From: Lycium barbarum
Lineage: Eukaryota; Streptophyta; Magnoliopsida; Solanales; Solanaceae
Assembly (NCBI RefSeq): GCF_019175385.1
Contig: NC_083341.1
Span: 16,562,203 to 16,626,202, forward strand
Length of the DNA stretch: 64,000 nt
Direction: 5' to 3'
In this document: positions 46,109-59,014 of the stretch, piece by piece
Position numbering within the stretch: the first letter of the stretch is position 1
Layout: every line of letters starts with the position of its first letter
Notes under the pieces: generated by a model
Told to the model about the DNA's origin: nothing
Seen by the model: only the letters and a program-made list of their open reading frames with translations
Databases searched by the model: none
Made by a program: the position numbers and the translations under genes

Positions 46109-48411
46109 TCACCAATTCTCACTCATTTGGTTAATTTCCCCCATATCATATTCGGCCATGGAGATATCTTCAAAGTCTTCCATTTGGTCCGGTCCACTTG
46201 CTATCAAATCTTCAATCTCTTCCTCTTCGCCTTTCTCCGCATCTAAGTTTTGGTTGCGTCGCTCCGATCTAATCCAATCACAAATACGCACTAGTACTTG
46301 CAAGCTAAAACCGGATAATGAGTGTCTATGGTCTCCAATTTGTTGTCTTCCTTGGCTATATGCACTCTCCGAAGCCACGGTTGATACTTGAACCGTAAGG
46401 ATATCTCGAGCCGTTCTTGAGAGTATCGGATGACTTGCCTTGTATTTCTTCCACCATGCTAAGACGTCTAACTCATCTAGTTCCTTGATATCCACATTTG
46501 GCTGCATCAAATAAAAGTTATATTCATCAAAGTTTGCACTACAAGAAAGAGTTGGCTGTGAATGTAAAACTTTTAAATGCGACAAACCCGACAAGCCCTT
46601 TTTGCTACTTTGAGAAGTAGTAGGACGTGGAGCAACGAGTGTAGCATGTTCTTCCAAATTAGAATAATGAGTAAAAACTTTTCTAAACTCGTCATCAATA
46701 GCGAGTTCGGCTTCAGCTAAAGATGGTCGAACTCCCTCTTCAATTTTTAAAAATGTATAAATTTGACCAACCAATGCTCTAGTATAAGACACTTTTAAAC
46801 AACGATTTAAAAGAGAACCCAATATAAATAAAGTTGGGATGGGAAAAACAATATAAATAAAGTTGGGATGGGAAAAACATACTTCTTAAATTTTGTTGTC
46901 ATATCAAAAATAGCCGCTTGATAACCGGGTTTATATTTATACTCTTGTAAAACTCTAGTTATTTCCGCTAAGTAGGCTAAAATTTTGGTTACCGTCGGAT
47001 AGAATTGTTTAGAAAAAGCAAGAGTTGCATTATAAAAAATTTCTAAGAGTTCAACACATTCCTTAACATCTTCCCAATGCGTAAAATTTAACCAATCATC
47101 ATTATTAATATTATTTTTGTTGTGAACTTGTTGTATGGGAATCCTATACTCATATGCTTGTTGTAGCATAATGTAAGTGTAGTTCCACGTAGTCTCAATT
47201 TCTACTTGAACTTTTCTAGGTCTAAAGTTATTTTCCACACAACAATTCTTATAATCTCTAAGTCTTCCCCTATTAGCATTACAAAAAAGAAACGCAACCG
47301 CATCTCTAACTTTTTGAATAGAATCGTCAAAACACACAAGATCATCTTTAACAATTAAATTTAAAATGTGACAACTACATCTCACATGAAAAATATTTCT
47401 TAGCGGAGGGTTTAATTCTCTTTTTAAAAGATCAATCGCCTTTGTATTATTAGAAGCACTATCTAAAGCAATACAAAGTGTTTTTCTATAAATGTTAAAA
47501 AATCTCATAATAGTAGACATTGAATCCGCTAAAAAATTTTCATCGTGACGACTTTTTCCTTCATCATATAAAAAAGATATAATTTTTTTTTTGCATAACC
47601 CAATTGTCATCAACCCAATGACATGTAATAGCAAAAAAATCTAACTTGTTAAGACTAAGACCCAAATCAGCGGTAAGAGAAACATTACAATTTAAAGAAT
47701 TAAATACATGGCGCAAATAAAATCTATATTTTTTTATACAAATCTATAACATTCGCTCTAAAAGTACTTCTAGGAATATCCTCAAATAACGGATTATAAC
47801 AACGTTGAATGTAAGTAACAAACCCTAAACGCGAAGGAAAGGAAAATGGTAAACAATCATAAGCTACCATTTTAGCTATTTCTACACGCTCTTTTTTCTT
47901 GTCATACTTAAAAATTTTACCCGTTCGTGGGTCTATCGTCATTTGAATACGGGGCATTTGAACCCGTTTGCTCTCCCCAAACATCCATATGTTTCTTTTT
48001 CATATGACCATTTAGTGTACCCGTTCCACCATCCTTACTAGTTTCTTGTTTAAAAGCAAATACTTGTCCACATAGGGTACATTTAGCTGTTTGGCTTTCC
48101 TTATCCTTAGTCATAAATTTCCAAATTTTAGCGGTTGGCTTACGAGTTCTAGGCGGTTTGTCTTGTGTATGTGATTGTGCAGGACATGTATCTCCTATGA
48201 GATTTTTGGGGGCTTGTGTTTCATCATCATCATCATCAATTTCATTAAAAGTGTCGGTATAATGTTGTTGCATTGTCTCATGACCTAAAAGTGGATTGTT
48301 TCCACCAACATCAATACCTAAATTAGGTGTTTCTTCCACAAATGTTTCTTCATTAAGCCCACCCCTAACAATACCACTACTACCGGCACCACGTCTAAAT
48401 CTCTTCGCCAT
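46109..48411 (-). pseudogene. hAT transposase, copy 2 (frameshifted)
   Basis: The ATG at 48411 opens MAKRFRRGAGSSGIVRGG, followed by the BED finger (CTLCGQVFAFKQ ... LNGHMKKKHMDVW), the catalytic part (KTLCIALDSASNNTKAIDLL, VRCSCHILNLIVKDDL) and the hATC domain (LDVLAWWKKYKASHPILSRT, STVASESAYSQGRQQIGD). An acidic tail ending MGEINQMSENW is missing from copy 1. The frame breaks after the finger near 47950, again near 47600-47725, and at 46830-46875, where a 29-bp segment with AAATAAAGTTGGGATGGG is tandemly duplicated. Both copies derive from one intact ancestor, but their lesions differ. Confidence 0.85.
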
Positions 48412-49091
48412 TATTAAATAGAATTAATTTAAATCATACTCAAATAAATCACAAGAAAATAAATTGCAACAAATTAAATTGCATAAATTAAATTGCGAAA
48501 AATAAAGATAGAGTTGGAACAAAGTACCAAATTGCCGGACTAATTTCCAACAAAGTGAAGGCGGCTAGAATTGCAAATCCACCAAAGCTACTTCGGATTG
48601 TTGCAAAATCACTAACTCCACCAACAATATTATAATTGCAAAATTAATAATTGAAACTATAATAAGACTTTATAATATTTATTTGAGAGAAATTTAAAGT
48701 GGCTAATTGTTGCAAAGTAACTATAATTGAGAGATTGAGATTTGAGAGAAAGAAAAGAGTGAATTGGTGTGGATTTAAATGGAAATGGAGAGGGGTTTAT
48801 ATAGGGGTGGGGATGCATTAAAGTGTTAAAAAAAAAGTTTGGGGGGTTGGGGGGGGGGGGGGGGGGGGGGAATGGGTTTGGGACCGTTTGGCAACGGTCA
48901 TTTTTGCAAATGGACCGTTGCCCAACGGCTACAATTAAAAAATAAAAAAAAAATCGACCGGTTTTACCGGTTCCGGTTCCAAAAAATAGAAACCGGAACC
49001 GGTAGTTAATATACGGTTAATCGAAACCGGTTCCGGTTTTATCGGTCCGGTTACCGGTTAACCGGAACTGATTGACGGGTTTAGCTTGCTC

Positions 49092-49979
49092 TGCTAAAGT
49101 TTTTCTTTTTCCATAGGGAGAATATTTAATTCTTGCTCCATTCCTCCTTTAGGTATAGGGCTAAGTGTAGTCCCTCATCTTGACCAAGAAATCTGTTTCA
49201 GCTGCACAATTAGTTTTCTCATTCTAGATTTGTGCCCGGAGATGTCAACAAAAAAGTCAAAAAGACCTCAAAAAGTTTCCTTTTTCCAGAACTGTTTTTC
49301 CTGATCTGCAGTATCATTATTGACAATGTCGGTTGTTCAACACCGCTAGCGTTACGGCCGGTAAGCCAACTTTGCTGGAGTCTTATGGCCGAACGGTCCT
49401 GGAAAACATTTTCCTTTATACCAAACACACCCTTTAATCTCAATCAAACTGGGTCCGTAGTATAAATGAATCATCTATACTTATCATACTTCCAATCAAT
49501 ATAGTTTTCAAATTTGTGAAACTTAATAGATGGAATTTAACATAATTATTACCAAAATGTTAAGATTGTAAAGATGTACCTTGTCGGGTTTAACACAGAT
49601 TTTGACGGCATAATCAACAACACGTTTTATGGCTACCATTATCTTCATCGTTGTAAGTTGAGACAATTTTGAGCTACACACGCAAGTTGCTACTGGTTTG
49701 AAAGTCTATTTTAAGAAACTGAAATAGTGTTGTATAATCCAAGGGGAAGAATTTAAAGCCCATTAATTTTGACCCTTAATCTAATGGTACATGTTTGGTA
49801 ATTTGGATAGAGTTAACTTCAAAGAAAAAAAACTAAAAAAAAAAAAAAGAATGACATGGAGGAGCTGGGGTGAGGGATCGGAGATGGTGGACATGGAGGA
49901 GTTGGGCATGGAGGAAGAAGAAGAGAGTAAGAAAGAGAAAAGAAAATGGATTGGGTGAAAAAATTATATCCGGGTCAGG
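49092..49979. other. Spacer, no gene recognised
   Basis: Mixed-composition sequence. The opposing short ORFs at 49219-49465 carry no known domain. From about 49840 it becomes purine-rich and leads into a MITE fragment. Confidence 0.4.
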
Positions 49980-50184
49980 TTGGGTTAAGTTGGTGGGTAA
50001 AAAATTATTTGGGGGTGAAAATGGGCTGGGCATCTAGGATGATGTCACGTGGCAGACCGTTTAATATAAGGGTATATTTGGACTATAGTATAGCGATAAG
50101 GGTACAATTGATCATATAGTATAATGAAGGGTATGGATAAACTATTTTTCAAAGTCCAGGGGTAATTTTGGCCCTTTTCTGATT
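49980..50184. repeat. Fragment of a CGGAAAAGGG-family MITE
   Basis: It contains TTGGTGGGTAAAAAATTATT, GATGATGTCACGTGGCAGAC and ends GGTAATTTTGGCCCTTTTC, like the right half of 44197-44681. The left terminus is not recognisable. Confidence 0.7.
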
Positions 50185-50573
50185 ATACAATCTATTTTTC
50201 TACAGTACCAATTATACTATACAAATTACACGGTCCATTGAATATTCTACTTATAATATCTATAGAATTAAACTGAAAACCCATTTTGATTAGTCCTGAT
50301 CTCTTCTGTTTTTACATTGTTATATTATTCAGATTGATAGCGGAAAACGACATTGAATTCTGCTGGAAACAGTTCAATTCTCCCATATTTGAATCTGGCA
50401 CTGAAGAAAGGTTACATCAACAAATCACATGTCCCGTCTATCAGTATACCAGATGGCGTATCCACGGGCCTAATACTTTATATTATAATATATTTATGTG
50501 TACGTAATTGTGTTTCGATAGTGATAATATATATATATTTTACATTGCTAATAAACATACATAAGTTTGCACT

Positions 50574-50614
<41 letters not shown>

Positions 50615-51344
50615 GTTCAAAACACGATTAATATAACATTATAATTTGTGCTCCGCATCCAAAACTTTATTATATTAGTGTTTGCTACGAATACAAAGTT
50701 GGCAAAAATCTATTAGTACTTTTTAAAAGATAAACCTTCTCTAAAAGGAAACTATTTTCCTCTCTTTGAGATAAAACAATAGCAATATTTAAGCATCAAT
50801 TGATACTTTAAATTTTAATTCGATTAATTTAATGATGTAAAATATTCTATTGTTAATGTATATAGATTGGGCCTAAACAATACTTATTATTTTTAATCAA
50901 ATTTTGATTTGAATAATTCTAATTCAAATTATTAAATTAATTTTACATGTTTAAAACGAAACAAAGTAGAAATTTGATTTTCTATTTAAACGAAGAACTA
51001 CTATTTTTTAATTTTTGGTAAATATTCTTGGTTTAGCTCATTTTACTTGTCATGTTGTCTTTTGCACGATTTTTTAAGGAAACGTCAATTAGAATTAGAA
51101 TTTGACGAATTTACGTTATTAATTATTTGATCGCCATTTAATATTAGTTTTTCTTTTATGACATTAATCTCTTTTCACATTTATTAGATTAAGGAAAAAA
51201 AATGAAAAAGTAATTAAATTCTATCTTATTTTAAAATATAAATATTTTAAGTATATTTATTTTAGTAAACATAACAAATTAATGACATGGCGGAATAGCA
51301 AATACAACAGTTAAATATTTAGATTAGATCTCAGGTTAATATAA
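50185..51344. other. AT-rich spacer with (TA)n
   Basis: Includes a (TA)n run at 50577-50611, preceded by TTGCTAATAAACATACATAA, which recurs near 51887 beside another (TA)n. No gene. Confidence 0.5.
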
Positions 51345-51797
51345 AAAAAGAAAAGAAATTGTATGGTTTGACTACTTTTACCTTTTGAAGAAAAGCAATA
51401 ATATGGGGTCTATGTTTTTTGTTGTACAATAATTTCTAATGGGTTGATACGCATGTGGCAATGAATCCACCATTATTGACTTAATGGGAATAATTTGGGA
51501 ATTACATGAATATTATTTGATTTTTTAATATGGGGTGCACTTTTTTTTTTTACATTACCTTTTTTTTTACTATGGGGTCCACTTTTTTTTTTCATGAGTT
51601 TGGAGATGGTGGGGTCCACTTTTTTTTCCTTTTTATTTTTTTATTTTTAATATTGTTTGGTGTTGTTAGTATGGGGCCCATCTTATTTTATTTTTATTTT
51701 TATTTCTTTAAAGAGTGATTGACGACGAAACATGGGTAAACTCATGCTTATGCCCGTGCGCACTTTGGATTATAGTGTATTATCACTTTGGATAGTG

Positions 51798-51881
<84 letters not shown>

Positions 51882-52518
51882 ATATTGCTAATAAATATAC
51901 ATAAGTTTGCATTGTTTTTATGCATATATATACACACACTATGTTCAAAACACGGTTAATATAAGAAAAGAAAGGAAATTGTATGGTTTGACTACTTAAC
52001 CTTTTGAAGAAAAGCAATAATATGGGGTCATATATATATATATACACACACACACACTATGTTCAAAACACGGTTAATATAAGAAAAGAAAGGAAATTGT
52101 ATGGTTTGACTACTTAACCTTTTGAAGAAAAGCAATAATATGGGGTCCATATTTTTTGGTGTACAATAATTTCATTTGCTCCTTCTAATGGGTGGGCATG
52201 TGGCAATGAATCCACCATTATTGACTTAATGGAAATACTTTGGGAATTACATGAATATTGTTTGATTTTTTAATATGGGGTGCACGTTTTTTTTTTTTTT
52301 TTTGACATTGCTTTTTTTTTTTTTAATATGAGATCCACTTTTTTTTGTTTGATATTACTTGATTTTTTTAATATGGGGTACATTTTTTTTTATGAGTTTG
52401 GAGATGGTGGGGTCCACTTTTTTTTTTTTTTAATATTGGTTGGTGTTTTTAGTATGGGACTCACTTTTTTTTTTTTTTTTAGGGAGGGACGACGAAGCAT
52501 GGTATAAACCCATGCTTC
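51345..52518. repeat. Tandem segmental duplication with (TA)n
   Basis: The stretch with TTGTATGGTTTGACTACTT through GGGAATTACATGAATATT, ATATGGGGTGCAC and GAGTTTGGAGATGGTGGGGT occurs at 51358-51720 and at about 51976-52500. A 96-bp subsegment starting TATGTTCAAAACACGG occurs at 51939 and 52056. A (TA)n run fills 51803-51878. Both long copies end in a GAAgCATGGg/cccATGCTTc hairpin (51726-51750, 52494-52518). No coding content. Confidence 0.8.
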
Positions 52519-54281
52519 TATATAGTAGTAATGCACATTGAATTGGAAGTTATCAACTATAAAAAGGGTGAAGTAACTAATTCTCCAGTGCATTGGTTAT
52601 TCTCATTCATTGGTTTTCTGTTATTTCCACTTAATCGACATACCCAATCCAAAATGAAAATGTGAAGTTAACAAGGCATTGCATTAGTTCTTCCCATGTA
52701 CGTAAGTGAATATGTTTTCATACAAGAAATTATGTCATTTTTATTTTGCATTGTCTTTTAGAACTGTTTAAACATGAATGTTATGAATGGGCCTAATCCA
52801 GTATTATCAAATAAGCCCAACACCAGGTTATGTAGCTATCTTTGGGATCCAGGTTGATAAATAGGAGGTTGCAGGGAGAAATACAGTTATGTTGAATGAG
52901 AAGAAGAATTTTGTGTTCTCCCATCCCCTTTCTATGAGTCTGCCTTCTCATCCCCTTCTGATTACTATTCTATTTCTTCAATTGTTTAGTAGTTTCATTT
53001 ACGTTTTACAGTTGTAATCAATATACTATATAATTCCTTAGTGTTTGTGTTGAGAAATTCGGTTGTTACAATGAACTTGAAAAAATTACATGTCGTGTCT
53101 ATCAGTGATGCCACATTAAACTGGAGATCATCAACTTCTAAAATGGTGAAGTAAATAACCTCATGTGCATCGTTTTTTATCTGATTAGTTTTTATGTTAA
53201 TCTCCATTTAATCCTCATACTTAAAAGGCTAATGCTAAATGAAAATGTGAAATTAACAAGATATGTGCTTTAGTATTTTTTTTTTTCATATATGTGTTTC
53301 TTTACATTTGATTATAGGCAGGAGAGATGATACATGATTTGCCTCCATAGGAAGATCACGTATATATTCACATGACTTGGAGTGATAGAGTTGCTATATC
53401 TATTGAGGTATATAAAGCTTTGTGAATTGCTTAGGATGTCTGAATGGAAGAAATGTTGTCTTTCTCAATTAAATGACACTCCTTTTTTGCTTTAGGGCCT
53501 CGGACTAGGAAGTTGTTAAAAATACTCAGGAAGCTGATTTTATTTTGGCTCACGGTGCCAAACAAGCGGTACAACTGAAGCAGTGAAGAAGAAGAAAGTA
53601 ATGGTTGAAGTATAAGCTGAGAAATAGGAGTAAGCTTGCAACTCCTACTGAAGTAAATGCTGAAAATTGTGAAGGTATACTAGCCAAGGTGGAAGAAATA
53701 ACAGCAATCGCAACAAGAACTGAAAGACTTGAAATGACGATTAATGCTAAAAATTCGATATTTGGCAGGGAACTTTCCACTCTTCATTATGTAAGAAGAG
53801 TTCTTATAATCTTCTATTTTTGTGGACTTCTGTGTTTCAGCTTTAAATGAAGAAGATCAAAGTTGCATTTCGTATTCTTCATAATTATTCTCTCATTATT
53901 CCTTCCCTGCCCACTGTTAAGTTACGTGTGTCAATTCTCAAACCAGTATTTCCATTTGATTCCTAAAGCTTTTATATTAATACAATAATTTAATTCTTAA
54001 TCTTAGAGATTGTTATTTATAGAAGGAAGGTACATGTTTCATATATGGAGTTTTAGCTTTTATTTGAGAGAGAGGACACATGAAATTGATGTGTAAAAAT
54101 ATTTTTTACTTTACCTGTTGTAGTTATTGTAATAGTTTATGATAAAATCATGTAATAGTTTATGATAAAATCATCTAGAAATATATGGCCAGTAGAGAAT
54201 TATTTTCTTTTATATGGCATTACTTATTTAGTTATATTTTAGTTTTTGGGTGACCGCGCGAAACGCAGACAAATTTACTAA
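52517..54281 (+). mobile_element. Helitron-like candidate
   Basis: The right end has a GC-rich imperfect hairpin, CCGCGCGAAACGCAG, then an AT spacer and CTAA followed by T, the 3' pattern of Helitrons. A possible 5' end is TCTATATAGTAGTA after the hairpin at 52518, but the base before it is T, not the expected A. Inside, 53330-53850 looks exon-like in pieces (a plus ORF with NCEGILAKVEEITAIA) without a known domain. Confidence 0.3.
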
Positions 54282-57200
54282 TTGATACTTGATATTATAA
54301 ATGATTTGTTTCATTCTGTAATGTTTTAATAAGCCACACTTAATGATTATCTAACACTAGAAATTCTCTAATATACTCTAGTGGCAGTGTTACTAAAATG
54401 AAAATAATCAGAGAAAGCGGAGAACAATTATCCTCCATATGTTACAACTTACACAAGAGACATTCAACAATTTTGAGATTCGAGCCATCTTGTATCATAG
54501 CTATATTTGACAAATTTTTCAATAGCTAATATAGATCAAAGATATTCGTATGATACTGTTCGCTTAGAATTAAATCTACACAATTTTTCAGAACGTTCCA
54601 CACTTTAAATATGTCTACACATTATATATATTATTTTCATTTCTTTTCAATTATTTCAAATTTGGAACACTAGCCTTGCCAAAAAGAATCGTTTAAATTT
54701 GTTAATTTCCTTTTGTTTTTTCCAATTATTTTGGATAATATTCCTTAACTTGAATATATGGTACGAGGTACTCATAGAAACAAAATAACATGTCAAAAAT
54801 TTCGGTAACCTTATCGTCAACTTACGTTAGGCCTTTGAATATAGTTGATATTTTATTTTGTCCATGATGACATGACTTAAATATAAAAGGCAAAATGGTC
54901 AAATTAATTAATTCCCAATTAACTAAATTCATTACTTAAATTGCTTTATAATCTTTTCATAAGAGATCTGTTAAAATAGACAATATAGGAGATCTGCAAA
55001 AATAACATATGAGATTTTTGTAGGATCATTTTATTCTAGTATTCTATTTGTAAATAGACATAGAAGATTATTTCCTCGTGGATTGATTCATACGTGAGAA
55101 TTGAGATATTACAAAAGCTAACACAACCAACTATGAATCCATTATTTTTCTCGAGTAGAAAGCTATTCAATTGACTATTATTATTATGATTGTTGTTGTT
55201 GTTGTTTATTTATTTCTATATAAATATCTACTTTTCGATCAGTTGATAATATCTAAATATCCACTTTTCGATCATTTGTATCTTCTCTATATTCTTGAAT
55301 CGTAACGCTACGTTCTCAGTATATTATCAAGCTTGGTACATATATAGGGAATGAAAATATAGCTCAATCAATTCAATATTGAACAAATTAGAGAGTGCAT
55401 TCTTAAGCAGTATGGCATAATATACACTCTCAATTGACTGTTGGTTTCTGATAAGGTAAAAATGCGCAATTTAAACTGGAAAGAAAATACAGAACAAATG
55501 AATTTGTACCTTTTGGGACAATTTAATTCAAAAGCCATAAACACAAAAAGATAATAATTCACATCCACAAATATATCTTTGACCATTCTTTCAATAAATG
55601 CTTTGGTGGGAGTTCTTAATACATTTTTGTTCTATGATGCACTTGTTGACTTTTCAAATATGTAATTCGCATTTGTGTGATTTCTGTGTAGATCATACCA
55701 ATTGAAACTTCAGATCTTTAGTTTCACCAATAACAACAGTTAAACGTAATTTTAATTGTAATAAACAATAAATTCAAAATATTAAATTGTTTAAATTTAG
55801 CATGACAATATACTTTTACAATTATTCGAAGTAATTTGATGTGCCTGTTCTATATTGTTTGATCCATAGTCGCATTCCTGTTTATAAAAGAGAAATTGGG
55901 TATGAAGATTTATGCATATCGGAATCATAGCTCCTTCTTAGTTGAGTCGTGTATGCTTTTAGTGTTAAAAACCGAAGAACAAGAAGAAGCAGAAAATGCC
56001 TGCCCTTCTCTCAAACCTCCAGCCTCCAGCCTTCAACCTTATATTTATACTTTTGTAATATGAAAGGTTTTACATACGAAAACTCAGAACTGGAGCCATT
56101 TTCTTTCATTAATATGTAAATTTTGAGCATTTAACTATATTAAGTAGGTTATAATACGAATCATTCAGTATTGGAGCTTAGTGAAAAAAAAAAAATGGCT
56201 AAAGAAATAAATGGTATCGTAATGTAGTTAAACTGAAATAAATATAGTTATCCGTATAACTGAATGTTTCGTATACTTTTTCTTTTCAATGAATTACCCT
56301 ATCCGTTATCCTTTTCTTTGCTTTCACTTATTTTTTTTAAAAGTTTTGTTTTTGTTGTTCTTCCTTTTTGTGCTCTCTCTTCCTTAATGCTTGGGAGTAA
56401 TAAATACCATACTAATTACTGATTACTAATTAAAAGTTGAAGTTGTGAAGATTGAGGGATATGAGTTATGGAGATAATTTTTTAAAATAAAATAATTAAG
56501 AAAGATGAGTGAGAAAAGCTAAAAAAAAAGGAGAAAAAAGATAAATATGATTCTAGGCCATAAAGAGGTGTGTCTTAGCTTTATATTTTATATATAGATA
56601 ATATAGATTTGAGCAGTGGGTATTTTAATTTTGTAATTAAAAGTGTTTATTAAAGTTTTAGTAATACTTCACATTAATAATTTAATATTCAAAGTGTCCA
56701 ACCATACGAAATCTGTATCAATCCACATCAGCGCAACATGCAAACACACTTTAACAATCGATCCTACTATTCAATTTTATGATACCTCTAATGCCTTCAA
56801 GTCAATTTTTCATATACAGAAAAGGGTTAAAACTGTCCTTGAACTGTATATAATTGGACAATTTCACCCTCCATTAAAATTTGGTCTCGAATCTACTCCT
56901 ATCGTGACCGAAGTGATTCAAAATTGCCTTTATGGACTAACAAATATCATTTTATTTTATTTTATTATTTTTATTAACATTTTTTTTAATCTAAAAAAAT
57001 CCGTCACATGTCCTCATTAAATTAAAATAGACCAGATTTATCTTTACGCTATACACATGATTCAATTTTACTCATGTACTATTTGTATGATTCAATTTTG
57101 CCTCCTCCGCCACCTCTTGTTGCTGGTAACATAAAGGCAAGAGTTCTCAAGTTAATTTTCTTTTTTCCTTTTTCCTCCTTTGAGGTTTGCAACTTGATTA

Positions 57201-57441
57201 TAAAATTAAGGAATTAAGTTACCATAATTTTTCTCTAAAAGCCATTGTCAGTGTAAGGATGTATGCATTTCAAACATCTAATACCAAAGTGCTGAGATTA
57301 AAGAGTTAATTAAATATGTAAAAGCGCCTTTAAGTTATAACAAGAAGATTTACTTAAAGATTAAGGATTCTTGCCTCAAATAGATGAATATTCAGATTGC
57401 GATTATATGAGACTTCAATTGTTTTTCATTTTAGGTTAAGA
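54282..57441. other. AT-rich spacer, no gene recognised
   Basis: Holds short duplications (GTAATAGTTTATGATAAAAT twice at 54129-54175). A MITE-like phrase GAAAAGGGTTAAAACTGTCC lies at 56819. The 125-codon frame at 56643-57020 runs across this repeat-like sequence. No supported gene. Confidence 0.45.
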
Positions 57442-57740
57442 CTGTTTGGCCAACTTTTTCAAAATTTGTTCATTTTGGAAAGTGCTATTAAAAAAGAAAT
57501 TGAGAAGAAACTGTTTGTTTTTGACTAATCAATTTGAAAATAAGTTTTTTGCAATATTAGAGCAGTAACTTGTGATTAACAAAGGTTCCAAAAGTGTTTC
57601 TAGAGAAGAACTACTATTCAGCTTCTGAAAAATAGCATCTGTTGTTACTTAAAAAACTTATGTTTCTCCTAAAAGCTTGATGAAAAATCACAATTTCTTA
57701 AAATAAGCGCTTTTAACTTTTCAAAAGTTTGGCCAAACAG
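57442..57740. mobile_element. MITE, hAT-like ends, 299 bp
   Basis: Ends CTGTTTGGCCAACTTTTT and, inverted, CTGTTTGGCCAAACTTTT. The interior is AT-rich with sub-repeats. No clean 8-bp duplication found. Confidence 0.6.
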
Positions 57741-58189
57741 GCTATCATAGGAAAAGTGTAAAACTGATTTTTTTTTTTTTTGAAGAAACCGACAGTATTC
57801 GGTTAATTTTTGCGAAAAATGAAATTGAAGAGTATAAATAAAGAAAATGAAATTCTTTAACCAACAAAAACACCAACAATCTAGTGGTAGAAAATGTATC
57901 CTACCACGGTAAAGATAGAGGTATGATTGCATTTTATAATTATGTAATTTAAAGACCGACCATTTTTATATTGTTGTGTATCTAGCCTATGTATCATTAA
58001 GTTATGTTTCATTTTATTAATCCAAACAACAGCCAAATACAATAGAACTGACAATTATACAAACAGGCATGCCAGTTCAGAAGGAATGGAAATGCAATAG
58101 GGCATCTAAACGTGTCTTCTTAAGTAGCTATATGAATGTTCTTATCACCCTTTGCGCATTTAAAGCTAAGTGATGCAAGTTTCTTTTTT
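57741..58189. other. Spacer, no gene recognised
   Basis: AT-rich; contains a poly-T run and no ORF with a known domain. Confidence 0.4.
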
Positions 58190-58345
58190 ACGATGGTGAT
58201 ATCCGGGTCAGCTTGCACACACCTCGACTATTTCACCGAGTATCTGCTACCTTTCACTAGCATAAATACCGAATAACTTTATTCACCAAGAGACCAGGCA
58301 AATGGGAGAAATTCACCTAGTCCCTTTTTTGGCTTCGATGAGATT
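58190..58345 (-). mobile_element. SINE-like fragment
   Basis: Words such as GATATCCGGGTCAGCTTGCA and CACCTCGACTATTTCACCGA match a tRNA-derived SINE body I recognise from Solanaceae genomes. The promoter end is degraded. Confidence 0.5.
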
Positions 58346-59009
58346 AGCCACTAGACAAATAAAAAGAAATCACCCTTGAGTGCATAAATCTAGCATATAC
58401 TAGTATTACTACCAATAGGTAATATGTAGCACCCAAATTGGTCCAAACCTTTAAATGGGCGAGCTAGGGCCATATGCAAATTAAAACTCGTTGGATGAAT
58501 CCACGCCATGGGGTCATTTGCACTTTTCCCCTATTTAGTGGTGGTCTTTAATTTTAGCCCCTCATAACAAATAATTTTTTCTGAAACATAAGTTTATATT
58601 TTAGCATCATAATATCATATAAATTATGTTTTGCGGCGCCCTTAAAGAATTATGTATCGCTAGACCTAAGTTCTATTTTGAAGTGCAAAAATTGAAGATC
58701 AGCCCATTTGAAGGGAAAACATTAAAGACCAGTCCATTGAAGGGAAAAATGCAATTTCTTCTATGCCAAGTTCAACCCGTCCATTTGAGTTGGTTATATT
58801 TTATGTGCTAAATTTTATAATTCCTCGATGGGATATAATAGGATTACAAAGAGCTATATTGTTCCGACTCTTCAGAAATATTACCACACTCATGTTGAGC
58901 CCTCCAGAAAATGTAATTGTTCTTGTTAAATTCTGGTTAATGCTAAATCTATGAGAAACTCATCAACTGACAGCCGCTGGCTGTTCATTGCAAACAGAAT
59001 TAATAGGTA
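58346..59009. other. Spacer with MITE fragment related to the fold-back element
   Basis: AGTGGTGGTCTTTAATTTTAGC (near 58540) and AAAGACCAGTCCATTGAAGG (near 58724) form a weak inverted pair resembling the arms at 32160 and 33200. The ORFs at 58626-58954 are incidental. No gene. Confidence 0.45.
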
Positions 59010-59014
59010 GGAAA

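Noticed and set aside
52494..52518. Helitron 3' hairpin
   Set aside because: It is not followed by CTRR at the right distance; kept only as a duplicated hairpin.
56643..57020. 125-codon ORF
   Set aside because: It crosses a MITE-like phrase and has a poly-Ile/Phe end with no homology I recognise.
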